From Notamacropus eugenii (lineage: Eukaryota; Chordata; Mammalia; Diprotodontia; Macropodidae): 64,000 nt of DNA. Location: positions 387,797,342-387,861,341 of the forward strand of contig NC_092877.1 of assembly GCF_028372415.1 (NCBI RefSeq), in the 5' to 3' direction. This document shows positions 22,951-33,700 of this stretch, one piece after another; the first letter of the stretch is position 1, and each line of letters starts with the position of its first letter. A model generated the notes under the pieces. That model worked only from the letters and a program-made list of their open reading frames with translations. It did no database searches and was not told where the DNA came from. Made by a program: the position numbers and the translations under genes.

Positions 22951-24119
22951 TTTCCTTTCAAAAATTTACTCCAAACATAGCTATTAAAGAAAGCCATCCA
23001 AGATGCTGATCTCTCTCTAGGCCTTTTTGCTCCTCCCCTTCCACCCACTCACAGCCCAGAAAATGTCTCTCAGTTTTCTCTCTGAGGGGACTGGGTACCC
23101 CTTGCTGGGCTAGCCTCCTGCTGCTAGGCATCTGGCCAGGCACTGCCTCCATCTGGACCTCAGGCTCCCATGAAAGCTGGTCCAGGACACAGTAGAGAGA
23201 AAAAGGCTGGAGGGGGGACTTGCCCAAGGCAGTCCTTGATAGCCCGTCTAAAAGGTGGTGTCACTGGCAATGAGCATCCATGCTGGAAGACCTCTCGGGG
23301 TCTGTGGGGTGGACCTTGCTTTCTTGGGGTAGATGACAATACATATGGGCTCTGTCCCGTGTGGTTCTGGGTCAAGTCCCTCTGTAAATCAGGGGTCTGC
23401 CTGAAGGGCTGAGCAGAGATAGAGTGGTGATGCTGGGACTGACCATAGCTATGCGGCCAGCCCACTTCGCTCCCCAGGTACAAATGGAGTGGCTGGCCAC
23501 TGTGGTGCCATTGACACCACTTCCTGAAGGACACCTTTCTGGAGCCCCAGTCACCCTGCTTTCTGTTTCTCCTGATTTTAACAATCAGAGGGATCTTTTG
23601 GGGAGGGGAGCTTTGAAGGATGGGCTTTGCTGCAGTGAGTCAAGCACTTTTTAAAAAAAACCCCAATAAACGTAAGGATCTTCTTTGTCCCTCTCAGTCA
23701 CCTGACTGCAGTGCAGTCAATTGATGAACATTTATTACTCACCTACTCTGTGCACCTGCTAGGCTGATCCTTGGTCTGTTGGGGAAAGCATCTGAAAAAG
23801 TCTTTGCTTTAGTGAAGGACCTGCTCATTACAGGCTCGCTGTCTAATGATCTGCTTCAGAAAGGCTTTCCAGAGACGCTCAAGAAGGCAGGCGGAAGGGC
23901 CTGGCTGCTTGTGTCCTCTAGAACACCTGCCCATGGCAGGTTTTTATTCCTTCTCTTGTCCTTCCAGCGACATTGGAAAAGATTCCTCAAGTGTCTCCAA
24001 ACTGTAAGAGTCTATACTGACTCAAAGAAGACACGAGTGAATGCGGATTAATAAAAACAACTAGCCAAGGGAGTTGGGACAGGCAGGAGAGGTCGCATGG
24101 GGCCTTGAGCTCAGCAGAA

Positions 24120-24415
24120 GGCCATGGTGATGTTTAGGCCAGAACAGGGAGGACTCTTGGAGGACAGGAGAGCTAGGATTTGATTTGTCTGATTGACTCC
24201 AGTGGCCAGAAGCAGAAACTACAAAGGGGAGCCTTAGGTTTGATGTAAGGAGAACCTTCCTAAGAATTTATGCTCTCTAGAGGTGAAATGGGCTTCTGGG
24301 AAAGGGAAAGGTTGGGGGGCACTAGCTGGGAAGGACTCCCATCCTACTTCAGGCCTGGCTTGTATCTGAAGGCCATTAAGCTGCCTTCTAACTCAGAAGT
24401 TCTGTGATCTTGTGA
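24120..24415 (+). mobile_element. CR1/L3 LINE 3' fragment
   Basis: GGCCAGAAGCAGAAACTACA, GCCTTAGGTTTGATGTAAGG, AGAACCTTCCTAAGAATTTA and a TTCTGTGATCTT end are CR1/L3 landmarks in order. Confidence 0.75.
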
Positions 24416-24599
24416 AATGGGAAGTATTTCACTTGGCTCCCTTCAGTGACAGCTTAGCTAGACAGCCCAAATGAGCAGCCAACTGGGCCTGGAATGAAGT
24501 AGGAGCACAGAGCAGGTTGGATTCCACAGGCCCTTTACTGACCCCAAACTCCTCTCAGAAACACACATCTTTTAAATACCAGTATTTATTGCATGTCTG

Positions 24600-24765
24600 C
24601 CAAACCAGGGACATGGTGTCCCCAGAGAACTCCACTTCCTGTCTGTGGGATTGTGGGGAAGTCACTGAGCTTCCTTGGGGCTCAATTTCCTGATCTGTAG
24701 AATGAGAAGATTGGACTAGGTAACCTCTGAGGTCCCTATAGCTCTAGACCTGGGAGCTCACAGAT
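24600..24765 (+). mobile_element. MIR3-like fragment
   Basis: GTCACTGAGCTTCCTTGGGG, CAATTTCCTGATCTGTAGAA, TGAGAAGATTGGACTAGGTA and CTCTGAGGTCCCTATAGCTC in sense order. 24766-25189 is unassigned. Confidence 0.65.
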
Positions 24766-25189
24766 TAAAAATATTCATCACATGGAGGGCAATGGAGAGA
24801 CATGCCTGGTGGGCATGAGCCACCTGCAATGGGCAGTCAGTGAGTTACTGGCATAAAGGACATCCTCAGGGAAATGTGTGATTGGAAAAGAAGACAGGGT
24901 GGTTATAGGATGAGGGCAGAAAGTCTGCATGCTCTGCTGGTATCCTTGTGAGGTCAGGAGAAACCAAGGAAGGGCCCCAGGACATTGGGGAAATCCCCTC
25001 CAGAAATCTGATGGAAGGACCTGGGTGAAGATGCATAGAGCAGACAAACAAAGATGAGCTACGACCTTGATCATGGGAGGGAAGAGCCATATCTGGGAGC
25101 TCAAAGATCCATTGGAGTCTTTTTTGAGTAAATCAATTTTGCTTATGTGGAGGAGGGAGGTGAAAGCTAGATTTTGTGGAACCTAAGCC

Positions 25190-25700
25190 ACTGGGGAGAT
25201 TTGGCAGCCAAGAAAGCAGATGTGACCTCAGATGGCATGAGAGAGACAATGTCCAGACCAAGGCTGTTGAGACTGCTGTACTCTGCCCTCATCACACCAC
25301 ACCCAGAGTCTTGTGTTCAGGTCTTGGTGCCACATTTTAGGATGAACATTGACAAACTAGTGGGCATTGGGAGGAGAGCCAATAGGTGGGTGAAGAGCTC
25401 GTGCCCTTGAAGGTCCTGGGCTGTGTGGACTGGAGAGACATCTCAGGGTATTGTGGTAGCCATGTTCAAAGGCTGGCATGGGAGAAGAATTAGGCATGTT
25501 TTAAAACTAGGAAGGATGGATGGAAGCCACAAAGAGGCAGGCTTGATTTTAGCACGATGAAAAACTTCCCAACAGCAAGAACACTACCCAGGTGTGTGTG
25601 GAGGTGTGCTAGCTGCCTTCAGGGGTGGCCAGGTCCCCTTCCCCTAAAGGTTTCAGGCAGGGACTAGATGAAGACCTTTTCTGATCTATGCTGTGGGAAG
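25190..25700 (+). mobile_element. CR1/L3 LINE 3' fragment, long
   Basis: CTCTGCCCTCATCACACCAC, CAGAGTCTTGTGTTCAGGTC, GAGGAGAGCCAATAGGTGGG, AAGCCACAAAGAGGCAGGCT and ATGAAAAACTTCCCAACAGC are ordered CR1-family landmarks. Confidence 0.8.
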
Positions 25701-27369
25701 GAAGGGGGCTCTTCTTCACGTTGGTGGTCTCTGGGCTCCCTTCGGATTCTAGATCTTGGGCAACTGGTAGTGGAAAGGGTTGAACCTGGGGTCCAGAAGA
25801 CCTGGCCCAACTCTTGCTGACTGTGAAACCTGGAGCCAGTCTCTCCAGTCCTTGCTCCCCCTGTTTTGTGAGTTGACAGTGGCACAATCCCTGTGTACAT
25901 GTGGAGAGAAACCCACGTGACATCGAGGTGCTTGAGCAACAAGGACCTGAGTCCTACTCTTTACAAGATAACTAGAAAGGTGGGCAGTCACTCAGTCCAT
26001 CCATCACCAGCAAGGGATTTTAGTACACGAGGTGATTGACCACTAGGTGGCTCTAGACACAAACTCCCTCCCACCAACCCATGGTTTCATCAGAGTGTGT
26101 GTCCAGTGTCCATGGGCAGAGTTTCCCAAAGGGAGCAAAAAGCCTCCAAGCTTTTAGACTTCTTACTTTCCACTGCCCTGGAGCTGCAGGATTTGGGTGC
26201 TCTGGAAGCTGACTCAATTCAGTATTGATCCAGGAGTATGAAAATGGGATATTCCTTAGAAAAATTATCATTCGGTGAAGTGCCCACGGTTCTAGGAAAT
26301 TTCCTCCAATCTGACCAACGCTTTACATTTATGTTACATTGGCAATGTAGCATACATAACATACATACACACGTGACTAGACACAGGAAAAGAAAATGTA
26401 AAGCTGCTGCTTTCACCCAACCTTCTCCCAGACTACATGGAGCAGGAGAGATTATGGGAAGGTGGGCTCCCCCACTCTGAATCAGATCTGTCATCACCAG
26501 AACAACCGACAGGCAGGGGCTGGGAGCTGGGCGCCGCTTCCCAGCTCTGTTTCAGAAACTTCAGGCAGCTGCCTCTGATCCTGCTTTGTTTCCACCTCTG
26601 GCCACGATATGTCTTAGAAATGCTTGGCAAGCAGTAAGTGCTGAGCCAGCATTTCTTGTTGACTGGCTCATCTCTTTGAGGAGTCATCTCTCTCTGCTTT
26701 GACAGGAAGCTGTCTTGGACTGGTGCCAAGATGGCGCCTACCCCTGGCACTGTCAGTCTGAGCATGGAGCATATTCTGTGCCCAGCAAGGCTGATGGGAA
26801 GTTGGGCCACCCTGCCTCTTCCTCTCCTTTTTCTTGCTCCAGAAGCAGGTGAATGACTGATTAGTCTTCTTGAGGACAACAGGAAAGAGAAGTTCGCACA
26901 TTTGCCTCTACCCTTGCCCGTACACACTTTCTGCTTTCCTCACCGTCTCCCTGCTCTATTCCCCTAGCGCAGGGCAGCAGAGCCTCTGCCATTCTTGGTC
27001 TTCCCACTTGTTCTGTGCACCGACGTCAGGCCTTGCTCCCGGGTCTTTCTGCTGTGTGGCATGGCGGGCATGTGCTCCCTGCCACCCTTTGGCTTCCATG
27101 TGGCAGTCACTGCTTTCCATGGGTCAAGGTCTCTAAGAAGTGGCGATCCTCAGACAGCCGTGTTTTTGCTCGGCATCGGTTCCTTCCTGGTGGGAAATAA
27201 AATTTCCCCTTCCTTCTTCTTACCCAGTAGGTGTTGGGAGCACTTCTGCTGGGCCCAGGTTGATGACAGATTTTGGAATGCATCTGCTCTCATCTTCACT
27301 TTTTCTGATCGATCCAGCTCCAGCTACCACAGACAGAGCATTCTATGTCCTCCTGAGCCCCTACTTGTC
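25701..27369. other. 5' flank of SPNS3, no gene recognised
   Basis: A MIR-like scrap may lie at 25780-25880. No exon-like block with splice sites and a known motif was seen. The long minus frame at 26433-26927 has no recognisable domain. Confidence 0.45.
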
Positions 27370-27500
27370 TAGCACTGTTTATAGTATCACCATCCTCCCT
27401 GCCCCCCAGGCTCACAGCCCAGGAGTCAGCTTGGGGCCTCACACTTTCTCACCACCCCCCCTTCCCTCCTCAGACACTACCCCCACCCTGGCGAAAGCCC
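27370..27500 (+). mobile_element. L2 ORF2 fragment
   Basis: TATCACCATCCTCCCTGCCC, then CCAGGCTCACAGCCCAGGAG and GGCCTCACACTTTCTCACC match the same L2 segment seen at 42410-42480 (CCAGGCTCACAACCTAGG). Confidence 0.6.
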
Positions 27501-27639
27501 CCATCACCTCCCACCTGGATCACTAGGGAGGTCTCCAGGGCAGTGAATGTAGAATTGGGCAGAGGTGGGGAAGGTTGGGACATGCAGAACGGGGCTGGGG
27601 GAATGATGAGCCTTGAGCACAGGAGGCGTGAATGTCGGG

Positions 27640-27901
27640 TCTCTGGCATCATTCTCTCCAGGCCTCAGTCTTCAGAGGAGGAGACATGGGCCCGCAATGG
27701 GGAAGTGGCTGGCCCTGGCTCACCTCGGGGGGCCCCCCACCCCGCCCTCCCTTCCCTCAGGAGCATGCAGAGAGCTCAGCTCGAGGCACCCTCTGCTCTT
27801 GAGGTTTTTGGGGCCACAGGAAGTGCTTGAGGCTGCTGAGGCAGTGGTGACTCTGGGCTGGGGCCTTTGGGACAGACACGTCCTCTCTGCACAGGGGTGC
27901 C
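27640..27901 (+). promoter_or_regulatory. Candidate SPNS3 promoter / 5'UTR region
   Basis: The 260 bases before the ATG are GC-rich with CCCCCCACCCCGCCCTCCC (possible Sp1-type site) and no clear TATA box. An in-frame stop at 27848-27850 precedes the ATG. Assigned by position only; the transcription start is not visible. Confidence 0.25.
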
Positions 27902-28106
27902 ATGGAGAGCCTGGGTGGGGGAGAAGCCTCTGGCCTGCGAGCCCAGCCGGCCCCTCGCCTTTACGGAACAGCCACCTCCTCAGCCAGTCCGCACCCACAG
28001 GGGGCCAGGGAAGCCCGGAGCAGCACCCCCTGCAGGACTTACGGGGCTGTTGCTGTCCTCTGCTTTATCAACCTGCTCAACTACATGAACTGGTTCATCA
28101 TTCCAG
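27902..28106 (+). CDS. SPNS3: SPNS3 coding exon 1 (residues 1-68 plus first base of Gly69)
   Basis: Encodes a poorly conserved, Ala/Pro/Ser-rich cytosolic N-terminus (1-46) and then TM1 (about 47-67), ending NYMNWFIIP. The donor is CCAG|GTGAG. The Gly codon is split after its first base (phase 1). An acceptor-like CTCTCTGCACAG lies 8 bases before the ATG, so a separate upstream 5'UTR exon is possible. The ATG context GCCATGG is strong. Confidence 0.9.
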
Positions 28107-30711
28107 GTGAGCTGGCCGGGCAGAGGAGGAAGGGAAGAAGGGAGGCCTGGGACTCGTCACTCAGTCAGCCAGCAAACATCAATCCAGCACCTTCCATGAG
28201 CTGGGCATGCAGCCAGTAACAACCCCCACTCCACCCCTGCCCTGCCCTTAATGAAAGAGTTCACGTTCTGGCAGAGCAGGGGGTGGCACAGTGGATTGAA
28301 TGCCAGGACCAAAGTCAGGAAGACCTGGGGTCAAATCCAGCCTCTGACACTGTGCCCCTCTGTCTGCCTCAGTTTCTTCATCTGTAAAACGGGGGCTAAC
28401 AATGCGGAACCTACCTCCCAGGGCTGTTGTGAAGATCAGATGAGAAAGTAATTGTAAAAGCACTTAGCCTAAGGCCTGGCACATAGTAGGGGTGCTAGTA
28501 TGATGAATAATTATGATTTATAAACATATATAATTTATAAATTATGATTTATAAACAAGCTGACTGAATAGAGTAAATTGGATGGTGATAGAATGAAATT
28601 GCATTTATTAAGCACTTGCTGTATACAAAGCACAACGCATACATAGTATCCATACTGGATACTAAGCACTGGGGACAGCAGAGGGAAGAAGCCAGTCCCT
28701 GCTGGCCACCAGGCTAGGTTCTAATAAGAGGTATCCGATCAATTGAGACTGAAAGGCCCCCAGGGTGCTTGGGAGAGGAGCAGAGCAGATGTCTGGACCA
28801 CCTCTTCATTGGCGTTTCCAGGGATACAAGGCTATCCCTCCCTGATGCTGACCCCTGGTCAGGCTGGGCTGCCCCAGAAGTCTCGCTGTGCTGGCTCTGA
28901 CCCAATGGGAGCTCGATTCTGGGGATGAGGGTCCTGGGGTCAGGCTGGAGGCAGGGCTTGTGACTGGTGAGGGGCCAGATGAAGCCAGATGAAATGAGGT
29001 TCTGGGTGAGCTTGGGGATCATAACAAGGGATTTGACCTGGTCAAGCAAAGCAGCCGGAAAGGCTTTGTCCAAGTCTAGGAGCTGGCTGACCACTTGAAA
29101 TGGAGATGAGCCTGGCCAGCTCAGGCCCTAATCCCGATAGCAAGGATACTCATGGGAAGCATTTCGGGTAGCAGTCCCTGGGGACGGCCAAAGTACTTTA
29201 CACAGACCCATCCATAAATCTCACAACAACCCCAAAAGTCAGGAACTCTTATACCCATTTTGTGGAGGACAAAACAGGCAGAAATGGGTAACATATCAAG
29301 GAAGTGTCTGAGGCTGGATTTGAACTCAGATCTGCCCACCTCCCAGTTGGGTCCTGGGGTATCTGCCTAGCTTAGGGGCTGTGTGACCCTGGGCAAGTTG
29401 CCTGACATCCCTCTTCCTTTTATAATGAGGATAGAAGGTGAAGAGTCTGCTGAGGTCGGAAAGATTTTCTCCTAGCTGAGGGGGCTTTACTGGTGCACAC
29501 ATCAAGGGCCAGCCCCGGGTGTGGGGAAGATCAGCTCAGGGAAACAGAGGTTTGTGTTTATACACAATTTTGAGGCACTTAGCCAAGAGTGGAGCATGCT
29601 CCTATGTGAGGAGTGAATCCCAGGGAACAGGGCTCAGGAAGGGGGAGCAGGAGAGCTGAGGACAATTCCAAGACATGATTGGCTTGCTCCAGCTTGGGGG
29701 GCTAGGCACGTACACAGAACATGGGCCAAGGAAGGGAGGTTTTGGTTATCTGACAGAGTTTCCGGTTGCTGGGCAGATTCAGATGAGGCCTTCATAGGTG
29801 CTGGGCAAGTCAGCCTCATCACAAGGGACTTGTCCATGGGCTCACAGGCAGGTAGTACTTGGCATTGCTGGGATCCAAGCCCAGGCATCTCCCATCTGGC
29901 CTCTAGACCTTCCACCATGACCTCCCGTGTGTGCATTGAACTGGATCCAGGAAGCAGAACGAAGCTCCCACATCAGGCCCGAACAAGCCCTCTGTGAATG
30001 TCTTGTATCTGACGGGTTTCTCATTCGTACTCTTAGATGGGATTTTAAGGGCCCTCCCTGAATGTGGACCCTCCCTTAGTTATGTGACTTGGTGCCAGGC
30101 AAGTCAAGTGCTGGAGATAACAAATTTTTAAAAGGGCAGGGCCTGGCCTTAAAGGGATTACTCTCTAATAGTGGACAGGCATGTAAAAGAAAGTTGAAGG
30201 GGCAGCGGGCAGGGTGGGGGAGGGGAGGCAGGACAGAGCCCAGGCCCCAGGCCCGTACATGACGCCCTGGAGCCCTCTTTAAATGATGGCCTTGGGAGGA
30301 GCCCTCTGCTCAGCCCTCTAGTCAGCAGGCAGAGGATATTGAGGGTCTTGATGAGGATCCCAAGGAGCAGCTGATGGGAAAGGGAGTGGGCACTGCCTTT
30401 TCTGGGCTGTATTTTACTCCTGCTTTAAAGAGGGCTATGAGAGGGGGCTGCTAGTGGGTGGGACAGTCAGTCCTGGGGCCCCGAATTCTCCCAGGGATTC
30501 AGGCACAAAGAGATTCCTGAGGAGCTGCCTGGATCTGGGGCCTCCCTTCACCTGGAGCCTTGGGGAGGAGGTCCATGAAAGGGCTAGTTAGATCCCCTGT
30601 CACTCCTTCCATTCCTTCCCCTTGGGCTTTGACACATTCTGAAAACACCAATGCCCATTGAAAGTCCTATTCATGAGGGAGACTAGGGAGTCTAGCGCCC
30701 TTGAAGGGCTG

Positions 30712-30757
<46 letters not shown>

Positions 30758-33700
30758 CTGTATGTATGTGAGCATGAGTGTATATGGATGTGAAGTGTGG
30801 TAAGTATGTGATATGTGTGGCAAAGGTGTGTGGATGCCTGCATGCATGTATGGTATGTGTGTATGTATGAATGCATGCAAGTGAGTACATGTGAGTCTGC
30901 ATATGTGTGACACATATGCGCTGTATGACGTGTGTAGCAAAGTATGAGTGTGTATGTATGTGAATGTGTGATGTGTGTATGTATGTGAATGTGTGATATG
31001 TATATAAGTATGTGACAGGTGTGATGATGTACAAGCATGTGCATGTCCATGTGTATGTGTGTGAAGTGTATATACATGTGATATATGTGGCAGGCATGTG
31101 TGTTTGCATATATGTGTGGTACATGTGAGGGGGTATATGAGTGTATGTGAATGTGTAGGGTTGTAGATATGCATATGTGCTGGGCGTGGGTGGTTGCTGG
31201 AACTGTTGCATTTTCTCTTTTAAAGATTCTTTTATACTTTGGCTCATTCCCACACCCTGGGTATCTGGCTGCAGGGTGCTCTTCCACCTTTGAGCCGGGC
31301 CTGAGGTAGAACCCTGGGTTCTGACTCAGACACTCTGCATGGCCGCTAATCCCTTTGTGATCTTGGGCCTGGAGACTGCTTCTTCATTTATCAAAGACCA
31401 GATTGCCAAGGTTCCTCCTCCTCCTCCCCCTCCCCAAACCAGGTCATGAGCCAAGGTCTCTGACTTATTCCATAACATGGTGTCTTTGGGAAGGGTATGT
31501 GTGTTGTGTGTGTGTGTGTGTGTATATGTGTGTGTGGTGTGTATATGTGTTGTCTGTGGTGTATGTATATATGTGTATGTTTTATGTGTGTGTGGGGCAT
31601 GTGTGTGTGTGTGTGTGTGTGTGTGTATGAGAGACAGACAGAGGGAGACACAGAAACAAAGGGAGGGAGTCTGAGGGAGGCTCTTCAGGTACTGGGCAGC
31701 AGCTGCCTCAGTTTACCCACTGGCCTCTTGGTTTGCAGGGGTGCTGCTGGACATTCAGAAGCACTTTGTTCTCAGTGACTCAGAAGCTGGCCTACTGCAG
31801 ACAGGTAAGGGGGGTGGGGAGGCTAGGGGAGATTTCCAGGCACTGGGGGCCTTCAGATGTCAGCAGGGCTAGCTGGCCCTCAGCCTGCTCTGCCCAAGCT
31901 TAGGGCATAGCCACAGCCACAGGCGGATCAGGGCCTTGGCAGGCCTGTCTTCCTTCTGGACCATTTCTGGGTCTTATCCTAGGGAGCCACACTGCTCAGC
32001 TCAGTTGGCAGTGATGGTGTGCTTTACTGGGCCAAGGAGCCCTTTGCCTGGTCCATCTCTGCAAGGTTGGCCTCTGACCACACTGGCTGACCACACTGAC
32101 CAACCACACTAGCCCACCGCAGTCAGACTGAGATGAGACTGGTGCAAGGTCACTCAGTGTCTTGATTCTCCTCTGCCCCCTTTTCTCAGGCCTTGTGTGT
32201 GCTCCCCAGGTGCCAGTACAGCAGATGGGCACAAAGGGAGGGAGGCCAGCTTTAGGACCAGAGCTGGAAGTAGGGGCAGAGACCAGGAGCTCCATCTCCC
32301 TCACCTCAGGGAAGACTAAGCCCCTGCTCAGCCAGAACACAGGGAACCATTCTCCCACCTGAAGCCCTGAGGCCTGGTCTTGGGGGTCACTCAGGCTGCC
32401 TTCAATCTCTTCTATCCTGAGTTGGGGGGCTTCAGGAATGTGGGGGGACCAGAACGTCTGTATCCAGCTCTGGAGCCATTGTTAAGGAAAGGGGTTGATG
32501 AGTTCATGAGCAGCAGAGAACAGATGGGGAAAGGAGCCAAGTTCAGGTCTTTGGAGGAAAGGAGGAGGACCATGAAGGTGCCCCTGGGGCAGTAAGGCAT
32601 GAGCCTGCATGGACTCAGGAGTTACCTACTGTGTGGCTCCAACAAGGACCCCCCTCTCGAGGTTCTAGGTTCTGCAGGCCCCAAGGAGAGCAGCCTTAGA
32701 CTGAAGACTGTCTGAATCCCTGGGCTGATGATCAGGAGACATTCACTGGAATGTTGGGAGCTTGCCCCAGGAGCAAACCAGGGCTGCATCCTTTCCATTT
32801 GGGGACGAGACTACAATGTGGTCTGAATTTGAGGGTGTGTGTATGTAGATGGCGCAGTCGAGAAGATCTGAGTTCAGATCTCAACCTCAACCACTTAGCC
32901 AGCTGTGTGACCCTTCTTCGCACATAACCTCTGCTTGCCTCAGCTTCCTCATCTGACAAATGGGGATGATAACCACCCCTCCCTCCCAGGGGTATTGTGA
33001 GGCTCAGCCTTTGAAGCATTACGGAAAAGTTAGCTGTTATTAATTATTATAAGGAAGGAAGGTGGAACCTAGTGGAGGGAGGAGAAACACTGAGCAGTAG
33101 GGGCTGGTGCCCATTTTATGGGGCAAAGTGCTTGCCTAGGAGATGGAGACCCCTCTATCCACCCCTGGGGAGACCCCTCTATCCACCTCTGGGGAGACCT
33201 TTCTATCCATCTCTGGGGAGATCCCTCTGTCTACCTCTGGGGAGACCCTTCTATCCACCTCTGGGGAGACCCAGGCACCAGCTAGATCGGACTGTGGCCT
33301 GGGAGCTCGGAAAGAATCCTGTGGGAGTCTGGGATCCTGGCTATCAAACTGAGCAGGAGACCTCCAAAGGAGAGAGCTCCCTGGCTTGGGAAATGCTCCA
33401 GCCTGGGCAGGCTAGTATGGCCGCGATGCTCCGGGCCAGTCTTGTATCTGTCTCCTGGCTGGGTGATCTCCGGTAATCTGCTTCAGGAGGAGCGGCCTCT
33501 TCTCCTTCCCTCCGTCCTCTCCATTCATCCCTTCGCCCCGAAACTCTCTCACTCATTCACCTCCCTCGGCCAGCCCTGGGGGTGGGGCATCTTGTCCTCT
33601 CCCCTGTCCGGGGGATGGGGAACGGGGGCTCCCCAGGGCAAGCCTCAGGCACGTCTGCTTCCCCTCCCTGCAGTGTTCATCTCAGGTCTGCTGCTGGCCG

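Noticed and set aside
26433-26927. 164-residue minus frame in the 5' flank
   Set aside because: No domain or splice pattern recognised; treated as chance.
27613-28110. 165-residue plus frame overlapping SPNS3 exon 1
   Set aside because: It is out of frame with the conserved TM1 coding sequence and has no family similarity.
30600-31287. Long minus-strand frames (217, 206 and 160 residues) rich in His/Thr/Tyr
   Set aside because: They are translations of the TG/TATG repeat in several frames at once, with no domain or splice context.
33144-33272. CRISPR-like array
   Set aside because: Units are contiguous with no spacers; it is a minisatellite in a mammalian intron.
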